DNA from: Bacteroidetes Order II. bacterium
GTDB lineage: Bacteria; Bacteroidota; Rhodothermia; Rhodothermales; UBA2364
Reading direction: 5' to 3'
NCBI GenBank assembly: GCA_016788705.1
Contig: JAEUSQ010000066.1
Location: 1 to 48,430 of the forward strand
Length of the DNA stretch: 48,430 bases
This document shows positions 15,982-24,067 of the stretch, in pieces. The position numbers were made by a program, and so were the translations under genes. Under the pieces are notes generated by a model. It was not told the origin of the DNA. It ran no database searches and saw only the letters and a list, made by a program, of their open reading frames with translations. Positions within the stretch are counted from its first letter, which is position 1. Each line of letters opens with the position of its first letter.

Positions 15982-17271
15982 ATGCGCATGGCAGTACGAT
16001 CTCGTTTTAAGATGTTCTCCGATCCAGTACATGGCTTTATTTCGGTACCCAAAGGGCTAATTCTTGATTTGGTGGAAACACCGGAAGTGCAACGATTGCG
16101 TCGAATACGGCAATTGGGGCTTGGACATATGGTTTTTCCGAATGCAGAACACAACCGTTTTGGTCATGCCTTGGGCGCAATGGCCTTGATTTCGGATGCC
16201 CTGCAACATCTTTCTGAAAAAGGAACGCTGGTTTCCAAAAAAGAAGCTGAAGCGGCTATGGTTACCGCACTGCTACATGACGTGGGGCATGGGCCGTTTT
16301 CGCATACCTTGGAGCATGTTTTTTTTGAAGACTTCCACCACGAACAGATGAGCCGAGCGCTGATGGCCGATCTAAATGACCGTTTCGGTGGTAGATTACA
16401 ACGCGCATTGGATATTTTTGATGATTGCTACGAACGGCCTTTTTTTCACCAACTTATTGCCAGCCAATTGGATATGGATCGGTTGGATTATCTCCGTCGC
16501 GATTCCTTTTTTACGGGTGTGGCCGAAGGCGTTGTGGGTGTGGAGCGCATCATTAAAACCATGCGGGTACATCCTTTGGAAGGCGGCCCAGATGCCCGAT
16601 TGATGGTGGAACGGAAAGGTCAATATGCCGTGGAAAACTACCTGATTGCACGGCGGCTAATGTATTGGCAGGTTTATTTACATAAAACCGTTATTGCTGC
16701 TGATATTGCATTGAAATCGGTTATCGAATATGCTCGTAGGTTGGCGTTAAAACCTGCTTCTCCGGCGTTTGCCTTTTTCCTCGGTCAGCGGCTGAACGAG
16801 AAAGACGTTGAAGACCCGAATGTGCGGAGGCAGTTTTGTGCGCTCGATGACACAGATGTGGAGTTTAGCATCAAAGTTTGGACGCAGGCGCACGATCCCG
16901 TTTTGTCTGACTTGGCCGACCGATTTGTGAACCGAAGGTTACTCCGTGTACAATTTGGCGAGCAACCACCTTCAGAAACGGTGCTCCAAAAAATTCGGTC
17001 ACGTGTTATAGACTGGCTTACGAAGACCAAGCACCTATCGGGTACCAAGGCCGAAAATGTCTTACCTTTTTATTTTGAACATAAATTGGTACGGGTAAAA
17101 GGCTATGGAAAAATAACAGATACAATACAAGTAGTAGATCGGTATGATCGGGTTATGGAACTTTCTGCTGTGGCCGATAACGCCATCATCCGGGCCTTGG
17201 CAGAACCACAGGAAAAATGGTATATCGCCTTTCCTAAGGAGGTGGAAGTGGAAGATGTGTGGATGAACTAA
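15982..17271 (+). CDS. HD-domain phosphohydrolase (COG1078, dNTPase-like)
   Basis: The ORF is open from 15889, but homologues begin close to the FSDPVHGFI motif, so ATG 15982 is chosen (429 residues). The metal-binding HD residues are visible: His62 in HNRFGHALG, His99-Asp100 in ALLHDVGHGPFSH, and a later Asp in ASQLDMDRLDYLRRD. This arrangement is typical of the COG1078 branch, related to dGTPase and SAMHD1-type triphosphohydrolases. The exact substrate is unknown. The protein is cytoplasmic. Its stop codon overlaps the stop of the convergent minus-strand gene by bases 17268-17271, and an inverted repeat lies immediately before the start. Confidence 0.88.
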   Translation: MRMAVRSRFKMFSDPVHGFISVPKGLILDLVETPEVQRLRRIRQLGLGHMVFPNAEHNRFGHALGAMALISDALQHLSEKGTLVSKKEAEAAMVTALLHDVGHGPFSHTLEHVFFEDFHHEQMSRALMADLNDRFGGRLQRALDIFDDCYERPFFHQLIASQLDMDRLDYLRRDSFFTGVAEGVVGVERIIKTMRVHPLEGGPDARLMVERKGQYAVENYLIARRLMYWQVYLHKTVIAADIALKSVIEYARRLALKPASPAFAFFLGQRLNEKDVEDPNVRRQFCALDDTDVEFSIKVWTQAHDPVLSDLADRFVNRRLLRVQFGEQPPSETVLQKIRSRVIDWLTKTKHLSGTKAENVLPFYFEHKLVRVKGYGKITDTIQVVDRYDRVMELSAVADNAIIRALAEPQEKWYIAFPKEVEVEDVWMN

Positions 17272-17774
17272 TCCGGAGCCGATACCCTTAATGGTGTAGA
17301 ACCCAGCTCGGAGGCTTGTGCAAGCGCTATTGTCAAGGACTCGAAAGAAGGCCAATTTGTACGGGTTAGTTCAAAGACTTCCGGCCCGAAGTTTACGGTG
17401 CAGCGGTCTGGGCTTTTGGCCATAAATCCCGTAACCCAAAAAGGTGCCCCGGAAAGCCCTTGAGAAACCTCCCAAATGGTTCGAATGTGTGCCACGTCTT
17501 CTTCAATGATGATCTCTGCTGGTTGACGGTGTACATATCCGGTTAGCCAGCCATAAAGTGCCAGCGCACCCAAGCCCAATCCGCCAAGTAAATATGGTAA
17601 ACCATCATGTCCTTGCAGGGCGGTTAGCAAAGTGAAAAACATCAGGGTTCCCATCCAGCCCAGCCATAAGGGGAGCCACAGGGTCTGGGTAGATTTTATA
17701 TAGGAAGAACCCTCCTGAAAAAATGCGGAACGAAAATAATGGGGCGGCGATGCGATAAGAGTAGTCGTTTCCAT
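17268..17774 (-). CDS. Unknown protein with two membrane helices
   Basis: The longest ORF reaches 17912; ATG 17774 (METTTLIASP) is preferred, giving 168 residues and clearing the neighbouring promoter region. Two adjacent hydrophobic helices (about residues 36-57 and 63-85, LPLWLGWMGTLMFFTLL and YLLGGLGLGALALYGWL) are followed by a C-terminal beta-rich soluble part (EIIIEEDVAHI, CTVNFGPEVFELT). This resembles small bacterial proteins with a two-helix anchor and a PH-like domain, but no family is certain. It converges on the HD-domain gene, and the two stop codons share bases. Confidence 0.6.
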   Translation of the reverse strand: METTTLIASPPHYFRSAFFQEGSSYIKSTQTLWLPLWLGWMGTLMFFTLLTALQGHDGLPYLLGGLGLGALALYGWLTGYVHRQPAEIIIEEDVAHIRTIWEVSQGLSGAPFWVTGFMAKSPDRCTVNFGPEVFELTRTNWPSFESLTIALAQASELGSTPLRVSAPD

Positions 17775-17935
17775 ATGGCGTGTATGCAGTATTGTTTCCT
17801 TAAAGTCTGAGACGTCTAAAGGTTCCGGTTTAAGGCGGAAATTATGCGCATACAAGAATCTCACCTGAAGCCATGTGACCAAATTGTTAAGCGAAGCGGC
17901 AAGAAAATACATTCACCTTCTAAAGTCCTTAAGTC

Positions 17936-20299
17936 ATGACTCAGCTATACAAAGTTATGGCTATCTGTTTTGTCCTCACAAACATAATTGTTGATAATAA
18001 AACAGTAGCACAAAATTTGCCTGCTCAAATGCAGTTCACTTCAGGCGGTACCATGTTGAAAACAGGAGGCCGTGACTTGGGCGGTTTATACGACGAAAGC
18101 ATCATCCGAACCATTGAATTGAATTTCTCCGAATCCAATTGGTGGGCGCTACTCACCCAAAATTACGCCTCTAAAACGGATCTGATTGGTACAATGACCG
18201 TAGGTGGGCAGACCTTTCAAAAAGTAGGTGTTCGCTTTAAGGGACAAACCTCTTATAATACCGGAACTTCCCAAAAAAAATCGTTTAACATTACGCTGGA
18301 TGCGCAGGTAGAAGACCAAAACTGGTTGGGCTACAAAACCTTGAACCTGAACAATGCGTTTGATGATCATTCATTTATGCGGGAAGTGCTATACCTCAAG
18401 CAAATCCGGAAGCACATTCCGGCTGCACAAGCGAATTATGTGAAGCTAATGATCAACGGCGTAGATTGGGGAATTTATGCCAATGTACAGCAGTTGGACA
18501 AAGCCTTTATCCGAGAATGGTTTCGGAACGACAATGGGACCCGGTGGCGTGCAGATGCACCCACAACCGGAACGGGTGGACCTGGTGGGCCTGGGGGTGG
18601 TGGCTGGGGCGATGGAACAGCTGCCATCAACTATTTAGGGACCGATACCACAGCCTACCAAAAATACTATACCCTGAAATCAACAAAAAGGAGCAAGCCT
18701 TGGGAGGATTTGGTGCAGGCCGCTGCCACTCTCAACAATACGACATTGACAGACCGTACCACACAATATCCGGTTTCACTTGATGTGGATCGGATTCTAT
18801 GGCACTTGGCCAGTGAAGACCTGTTTTCGGATGATGATAGCTACATCTACAAAGGGAAAATGGACTATTATCTGTATTGGGATAAAGAAACAGGACGATT
18901 GCTGACGCATGAATACGACGGAAATAGCGTTATGAAGTCCAATACTTCATCATGGAGTCCGTTTTATAATGAAACCAAGGTCAATTACCCGCTCATGAAC
19001 AAAGTCTTGGCTGTACCCGCTTATCGCCAGCGGTATTTGGCTCATCTGCGGACTTTGATGAAAGATGCGTTCGATCCAGTTTCGATTGGGGCACAGATTG
19101 ATACATATTTCAACTTGATTAAAGAGCCGATAAATGCAGACCCCAAAAAACGCATGACCTACACAGCTTTTACGAATGAAATTCAGGTGCTAAAAAATTT
19201 TGTCAATAACCGGAGAACGGCACTATTGGCCAATGCAGAGGTGAGCCGGACCGGAATTACCTTAGATGGCGTAACCCTGACATCCGATTTGGGTGCTGGG
19301 AAAGCGCCTGCGCCATTAAAACCTGCCCGGATTACCGTCAGGGCAACCGGAAATGCCAAAGGGATAAACCTATATTTTGGAAATGGTTTGGAGGGTACAT
19401 TTACACAAGTGGCTATGGTTGACGATGGCTTACATAATGATGGGGCAGCCGGTGACCAAGTCTATGGAGCCGAAATTCCGGGCTATGGTGCGGGTTCCTG
19501 TGTACGATATTATTTTGAAGGCATTGCAAATGATGGTTTTCAAACAGCAACGTATCTGCCGGAAGGAGCTGAACACGAACTGTATGTTTATCAAGTACCC
19601 ATTCAAGCGATCTCAGCTACAACGGTGGTCATCAATGAACTGATGGCGCAAAACACAAAAACAGTTGCCGACGAAGTTGGGGAGTATGAAGACTGGATCG
19701 AACTATACAATACAACGAATTCTAATATTGACTTAAGTGGTTATTTTTTAACGGATAAAGAAGATAATATAGGAAAATGGACGTTGCCTAATGGCACCAT
19801 TATTCCGGCAAACGGATACCTAATTGTATGGGCAGACGAGAACGGAAGCCAAGGTGCGCTCCATGCAAACTTTAAGTTATCGGCATCCGGTGAAGCAGTT
19901 ATCTTGTCTGATCCTGCCAAACAAATTGTGGATCAGGTAACATTTGGTGTACAGGAAGCAGATAAAAGCTATGCCCGAAACCCAAATGGAATAGGTAATT
20001 TTGTGATACAAAATCCAACATTCAAAAACGACAATACCGGAACAACCGCTACCCAAACCGAACCCATTGCACGTTTTCAACTCGCCACCTACCCTAATCC
20101 GGTCCGCGACCAACTTCATGTAAAAGTTCAATCGGTCTCTAACAAACCTGTTGCCCTTAAACTCTATAATATTCTGGGCCAGATGGTTTGGCAGGGCGAA
20201 GCACAAGATCAGATTTTGGTAAACCTGTCAGGATTTCCAACAGGTCTGTATATCTTGAGAAGCCCAAGCCATCAACAAAAAGTGATGGTGGTGCGCTAA
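17936..20299 (+). CDS. Secreted CotH-kinase protein with lamin-tail domain and T9SS sorting domain
   Basis: The 787-residue protein has a signal peptide (about 1-26). The CotH kinase-fold domain (about 50-420) has IIRTIELNFSE, GVRFKGQTSY, LNLNNAFDDHSFMRE, DWGIYANVQQLDKAF and HEYDGNSVM with Asp328 as a likely metal ligand. A glycine-rich loop (211-223) interrupts it. An Ig-like segment (about 455-555) follows, then a lamin-tail domain (about 570-680; INELMAQN, DWIELYN, LSGYFLTDKEDNIGKW). The protein ends in a T9SS type A sorting domain (YPNPVRDQLHVKV, LYNILGQMVW, GLYILRS). CotH proteins are atypical kinases that phosphorylate extracellular or spore-coat proteins. Here the target would be a surface protein (inference). 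The gene is monocistronic with a terminator. Confidence 0.88.
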   Translation: MTQLYKVMAICFVLTNIIVDNKTVAQNLPAQMQFTSGGTMLKTGGRDLGGLYDESIIRTIELNFSESNWWALLTQNYASKTDLIGTMTVGGQTFQKVGVRFKGQTSYNTGTSQKKSFNITLDAQVEDQNWLGYKTLNLNNAFDDHSFMREVLYLKQIRKHIPAAQANYVKLMINGVDWGIYANVQQLDKAFIREWFRNDNGTRWRADAPTTGTGGPGGPGGGGWGDGTAAINYLGTDTTAYQKYYTLKSTKRSKPWEDLVQAAATLNNTTLTDRTTQYPVSLDVDRILWHLASEDLFSDDDSYIYKGKMDYYLYWDKETGRLLTHEYDGNSVMKSNTSSWSPFYNETKVNYPLMNKVLAVPAYRQRYLAHLRTLMKDAFDPVSIGAQIDTYFNLIKEPINADPKKRMTYTAFTNEIQVLKNFVNNRRTALLANAEVSRTGITLDGVTLTSDLGAGKAPAPLKPARITVRATGNAKGINLYFGNGLEGTFTQVAMVDDGLHNDGAAGDQVYGAEIPGYGAGSCVRYYFEGIANDGFQTATYLPEGAEHELYVYQVPIQAISATTVVINELMAQNTKTVADEVGEYEDWIELYNTTNSNIDLSGYFLTDKEDNIGKWTLPNGTIIPANGYLIVWADENGSQGALHANFKLSASGEAVILSDPAKQIVDQVTFGVQEADKSYARNPNGIGNFVIQNPTFKNDNTGTTATQTEPIARFQLATYPNPVRDQLHVKVQSVSNKPVALKLYNILGQMVWQGEAQDQILVNLSGFPTGLYILRSPSHQQKVMVVR

Positions 20300-20318
20300 T
20301 GGTCTATTAAAGCATCAT

Positions 20319-20351
20319 AAAGGACGGATCTTTTGGGATTCGCCTTTTTTT
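20319..20351 (+). terminator. Rho-independent terminator of the CotH gene
   Basis: AAGG-A-CGGATC (20320-20330) pairs with GATTCGCCTT (20337-20346) with one bulged A and one G-U pair. A run of seven T ends at 20351. Confidence 0.75.
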
Positions 20352-20412
20352 GTGTCTTTTCCCGTTAAAATTCTTTTGCTCTCATGGCTCCGGAATAGCG
20401 ATCTTAGACCAT

Positions 20413-21603
20413 ATGTTACCTAACCACACCTTTTATACCTCTCACGAATCGGAACCTCTCCGAAACCTCGTGGTACTGGGTTCAACCGGTTCCATTGGTA
20501 CACAAACCCTTGAAATTGCCTGCCTCTTTCCGGAGAACATTCGTATTGTAGCGCTTACGGCGGGGAAAAATGCGGATCTCCTCATTCGGCAAGCCCAACA
20601 GTTTAAGCCAAAATTGGTGGTCATCGGGGATGAAACGCAGTATGCATACGTTCGTGAAGCCCTACATGGAACGCCCACCAGGGTGGCAACTGGCGCCGAA
20701 GGGATCGAAGAAGCTGCAATCCATCCGGATGCAAATTTGGTGGTGGCAGCCATGGTCGGCTATGCGGGTTTGGCACCAACGATTGCTGCGATGAAAGCCG
20801 GAAAAGATATTGCCCTTGCCAATAAAGAAACCTTGGTGGTGGCCGGCAAACTAATTGCAGAACTGGCCCGACAAACGGGAACCGCTGTATTACCTGTGGA
20901 TTCCGAACACTCCGCAATTTTTCAATGCCTGTTGGGTGAGCCTGAAAAAGCGGTAGAAACCTTAATCCTGACGGCCTCTGGAGGCCCCTTTCGGACACGC
21001 TCCGCCTCCGACTTTGCCACCATCACCAAAGCCGAAGCCTTAAAACACCCAAACTGGGACATGGGGGCAAAAATCACCATAGACTCCGCAACCATGATGA
21101 ACAAGGGGCTGGAAGTGATTGAAGCCCGGTGGCTGTTTGATATTGAACCTGAAAAAATTCAAGTAGTAGTGCATCCACAATCCATTATCCATTCGATGGT
21201 CTTGTTTTGTGATGGCTCTACGAAGGCCCAACTTGGCGTACCAGATATGAAAGTACCCATTCAATATGCCCTGACCTACCCCCGACGTTGGGCGGCACCA
21301 CATGAACGGCTTAACTGGTCTCAGATTCGGTCGTTGGAATTTGAAACCCCAGATTTTGATAAGTTCCCATCCCTCCGTTTGGCATTCGAGAGCCTAGACA
21401 GGGGAGGCGTGGCCCCGGCAGTGCTCAATGCGGCTAACGAGGTGGCAGTGGGGTTGTTCTTACAAGAAACCATTCGTTTTGCCGATATTCCAGCCCTTGT
21501 GGAAAAAGCCCTTGGACGGATCCAGCATGAGGGAGGCATAGATTTAGACGTGCTTCGGTCTGTGGATTCTGAAACAAGACGTTTTGTTGGGGAACTTGTT
21601 TAG
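20413..21603 (+). CDS. dxr: 1-deoxy-D-xylulose-5-phosphate reductoisomerase
   Basis: ATG 20413 (MLPNHTFYTS) is chosen over the upstream in-frame start at 20350, which lies in the preceding terminator, giving 396 residues. The NADPH-binding motif LGSTGSIGTQTLEI is followed by ANKETLVVAG, the metal-binding VDSEHSAIFQCL, TASGGPFR, DSATMMNKGLEVIEARWLF and VHPQSIIHSMV. The enzyme converts 1-deoxy-D-xylulose 5-phosphate to 2-C-methyl-D-erythritol 4-phosphate, the committed step of the MEP isoprenoid pathway. It is followed after 65 bases by rseP, a gene pair common in many bacteria. Its product pool feeds UppS encoded downstream. Confidence 0.97.
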   Translation: MLPNHTFYTSHESEPLRNLVVLGSTGSIGTQTLEIACLFPENIRIVALTAGKNADLLIRQAQQFKPKLVVIGDETQYAYVREALHGTPTRVATGAEGIEEAAIHPDANLVVAAMVGYAGLAPTIAAMKAGKDIALANKETLVVAGKLIAELARQTGTAVLPVDSEHSAIFQCLLGEPEKAVETLILTASGGPFRTRSASDFATITKAEALKHPNWDMGAKITIDSATMMNKGLEVIEARWLFDIEPEKIQVVVHPQSIIHSMVLFCDGSTKAQLGVPDMKVPIQYALTYPRRWAAPHERLNWSQIRSLEFETPDFDKFPSLRLAFESLDRGGVAPAVLNAANEVAVGLFLQETIRFADIPALVEKALGRIQHEGGIDLDVLRSVDSETRRFVGELV

Positions 21604-21668
21604 CCGATAGTGCATTTTAACCCCGCCTTTCGTATTTTCCGAAGTTTTAACAACCATCCAAAAAATTC

Positions 21669-23033
21669 ATGCAGGATATATTGAGTTCTTTAGGCTCTGT
21701 TGGAAATGTATTAACCTATGTTTTCTGGGTGATTCTCGCACTGTTTATTCTGGTGCTGGTTCATGAAATGGGGCACTTCCTCTCTGCCAAAGCATTTGGA
21801 ATGCGGGTAGAGCGGTTTTCAATCGGTTTTCCTCCCAAGATTCTTGGTAAACAAATCGGTGAAACGGAGTATGTAATTGGGGCAACCCCTTTAGGGGGGT
21901 ACGTCAAAATCTCTGGAATGATTGATGAGAGTATGGATACCGGCTTTGTGGAAGGGGTACCTGAGCCTTGGGAATTCCGGGCCAAGCCAGTCTGGCAAAA
22001 GATGGTGGTCATAACCGCCGGGGTTATTTTTAACATGATTCTCGCAATCATTATCTTTTCTACCCTCAAACTTACGTATGGCGAACCATATATCCCGATT
22101 GAGCAAATTGCGCAGTTTTCGGTGGAGGAAGGCTCTTTGGCCTATGATATGGGGCTGCGGACGGGGGACCGCATCGTTGCCGTGAATGGGAAACAGGTGA
22201 AACGACATACCGATATCTTGAATATTGGTGTCTTGATGGCCGATAATCCTTCGATTACAGTGAATCGGAATGGTAATAAAATTACCTTGAATGCCCCTCC
22301 GGCGATGGTTTCTAAACTATCCAAAGCACAAGGAAATTTTGGGATCACGCCCTATTTCCATTCTCGCATTGGCGAAGTGGTTCCAGACATGCCCGCAGAA
22401 AAAGCAGGGCTTAAGGCAAATGACAAAATTGTGGGGATTAACGGAAATCCGATTCGCTTCTGGGAAGAAATGACGGATGCGCTTAAAAACTCCCAAGGCA
22501 AACCGCTGGACGTTAAATGGGTACGGAGTGCGAAAAATGGCGTCAATGATACGCTTTCTGCGACCATCGTTCCCAAGAAAGAAGGCGAGTCATACTTATT
22601 GGGTGTTGGACGATCTGCAACTGCAATTGAATACTTTTCGTTGGGAGGAGCCATTGCCGCAGGTACACGCGAAACCTGGACCAATGCTACGGGAACGCTG
22701 CTGATGTTCAAAAAACTGATCATGGGTCAGGAAAATGTCCGGGATGCGCTTGGTGGCCCTGTGATGATTGCGCGAGAAACCAAACGCGCAGCAGACCAAG
22801 GGGCTTATTCTTTCTGGCGTATCGTGGCCTTGCTTTCCGTCACCCTTGCCGTTGTCAATATCCTGCCTATTCCGGCGCTGGATGGTGGACATCTGGTCTT
22901 TTTGATCTATGAAGCCATTGCCCGAAAAGAACCTTCGCCGCGCTTCCGGATGATTGCACAGCAGGTGGGGATGGTTCTCTTGCTTGCATTGATGGTTTTC
23001 TTGGTATTTAATGATGTCTTACGCATTCTGTAA
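21669..23033 (+). CDS. rseP: Site-2 intramembrane metalloprotease RseP
   Basis: The 454-residue protein has a first membrane helix carrying the zinc site HEMGH (His32, Glu33, His36), followed by GMRVERFSIGFPPK and GGYVKISGM. Two PDZ-like segments (about 130-210 and 215-300; GLRTGDRIVAVNG and AGLKANDKIVGING) precede the C-terminal helices with NILPIPALDGGH, which supplies the third zinc ligand Asp. It cleaves membrane-bound anti-sigma factors after site-1 cleavage and so relays envelope stress. It probably shares a transcript with dxr, and a strong terminator follows it. Confidence 0.96.
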   Translation: MQDILSSLGSVGNVLTYVFWVILALFILVLVHEMGHFLSAKAFGMRVERFSIGFPPKILGKQIGETEYVIGATPLGGYVKISGMIDESMDTGFVEGVPEPWEFRAKPVWQKMVVITAGVIFNMILAIIIFSTLKLTYGEPYIPIEQIAQFSVEEGSLAYDMGLRTGDRIVAVNGKQVKRHTDILNIGVLMADNPSITVNRNGNKITLNAPPAMVSKLSKAQGNFGITPYFHSRIGEVVPDMPAEKAGLKANDKIVGINGNPIRFWEEMTDALKNSQGKPLDVKWVRSAKNGVNDTLSATIVPKKEGESYLLGVGRSATAIEYFSLGGAIAAGTRETWTNATGTLLMFKKLIMGQENVRDALGGPVMIARETKRAADQGAYSFWRIVALLSVTLAVVNILPIPALDGGHLVFLIYEAIARKEPSPRFRMIAQQVGMVLLLALMVFLVFNDVLRIL

Positions 23034-23060
23034 TTAAAAAGACCTTATCTTCTCTTGATT

Positions 23061-23095
23061 AAAGCTCCTGCTTTGGTTTTAAGGCAGGAGCTTTT
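23061..23095 (+). terminator. Rho-independent terminator after rseP
   Basis: An 11-bp perfect stem pairs AAAGCTCCTGC (23061-23071) with GCAGGAGCTTT (23084-23094) and ends in a short T run. It separates dxr-rseP from uppS. Confidence 0.85.
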
Positions 23096-23111
23096 GTTAA
23101 AAGAACCGAAA

Positions 23112-23128
23112 CTTCCCTATTTGGGAGG
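23112..23128 (+). promoter_or_regulatory. Hairpin over the Shine-Dalgarno-like site of uppS
   Basis: CTTCCC (23112-23117) can pair with GGGAGG (23123-23128) around TATTT. The 3' arm is part of the purine stretch GGGAGGGAGA that lies 4 bases before the uppS ATG. This is the clearest ribosome-binding-like sequence in the window and the hairpin could mask it. Confidence 0.3.
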
Positions 23129-23136
23129 GAGACCAC

Positions 23137-23922
23137 ATGGAAACCGAAGTTATTCGTCTCTCTAAGACAGAACAGACCATAGAAGACCGGAATCGTCAGC
23201 ATTCTCTTAAGAAACAGGGTGAAATTCCGGAACACATCGCCATTATTATGGATGGAAATGGGCGATGGGCAAAAAAACAAGGTTGGAAGCGTGTGTTTGG
23301 GCATCGGGAAGGCATTCACTCCGTTCGCGACATCACCGAAGCGTCTGCGCAATTGGGGGTAAAATTCCTAACCCTATATACCTTTAGTGCCGAAAATTGG
23401 AACCGTCCGCAAGAAGAAGTGAGGGCATTAATGGAATTGCTTGTTACAACAATCCGTAAAGAGGTTCCTGTTTTGGATGAGAACAATATCCGTGTCAATA
23501 CCATCGGAGACAGAGAGGCATTACCTCCTCTGGCCCGACGGGAAATGGACGAAGCCATGCAGATTACCGCAAAAAATACAGGTATGACACTAACCCTTGC
23601 ACTTTCTTATAGCGGAAGGCAAGAAATTGTAGAAGCGGCTCGTAACATAGCAAAAAAAGTGTCTAACGGCATGTTGTCTGCCGAGGCTATTACGACTGAT
23701 ATTCTAGCACAACACCTGTACACCGCCACAATACCAGATCCATCCCTTATGATTCGCACAGGAGGGGAAATGCGTGTGTCCAACTTTTTGTTATGGCAAA
23801 TTGCCTATACGGAATTTTATATCACGGATACCTATTGGCCAGATTTTCGGCGGGCTGAGCTATACCAGGCGGTGGCCGAGTATCAGCAGCGCGATCGGCG
23901 CTTTGGTGGAGTGAAAACCTAA
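23137..23922 (+). CDS. uppS: Undecaprenyl diphosphate synthase (cis-prenyltransferase)
   Basis: The 261-residue protein carries the full cis-isoprenyl diphosphate synthase signature: IAIIMDGNGRWAKK with catalytic Asp39, GHREGIHSVR, TLYTFSAENWNRP, RIGD-like VNTIGDREALP, and MIRTGGEMRVSNFLLWQ followed by YTEFYITDTYWPDF. It extends farnesyl diphosphate with isopentenyl units to the C55 carrier for peptidoglycan and polysaccharide synthesis. The enzyme is cytoplasmic or membrane-peripheral. It lies after the rseP terminator with a good purine-rich ribosome-binding sequence, and bamA follows. The cdsA gene often found next to uppS is missing. Confidence 0.97.
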   Translation: METEVIRLSKTEQTIEDRNRQHSLKKQGEIPEHIAIIMDGNGRWAKKQGWKRVFGHREGIHSVRDITEASAQLGVKFLTLYTFSAENWNRPQEEVRALMELLVTTIRKEVPVLDENNIRVNTIGDREALPPLARREMDEAMQITAKNTGMTLTLALSYSGRQEIVEAARNIAKKVSNGMLSAEAITTDILAQHLYTATIPDPSLMIRTGGEMRVSNFLLWQIAYTEFYITDTYWPDFRRAELYQAVAEYQQRDRRFGGVKT

Positions 23923-23953
23923 ATTAGCCCCCACATACAATAACACGCGATGT

Positions 23954-23975
23954 GTATCCGTTCTTTTCCGGATAC
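23954..23975 (+). other. Hairpin between uppS and bamA
   Basis: GTATCCG (23954-23960) pairs with CGGATAC (23969-23975) around an 8-base loop. Only a weak T stretch follows (ATTTTG), so it could be an attenuating or processing hairpin rather than a full terminator. Confidence 0.35.
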
Positions 23976-24067
23976 CATTTTGTCAAACCGGATGATTCTA
24001 CGGATGCGCGGGTTATCCATCCCTTTTGTCCCTCTTAGGTTAACAGACTTTGAAACACCCATTTTGT

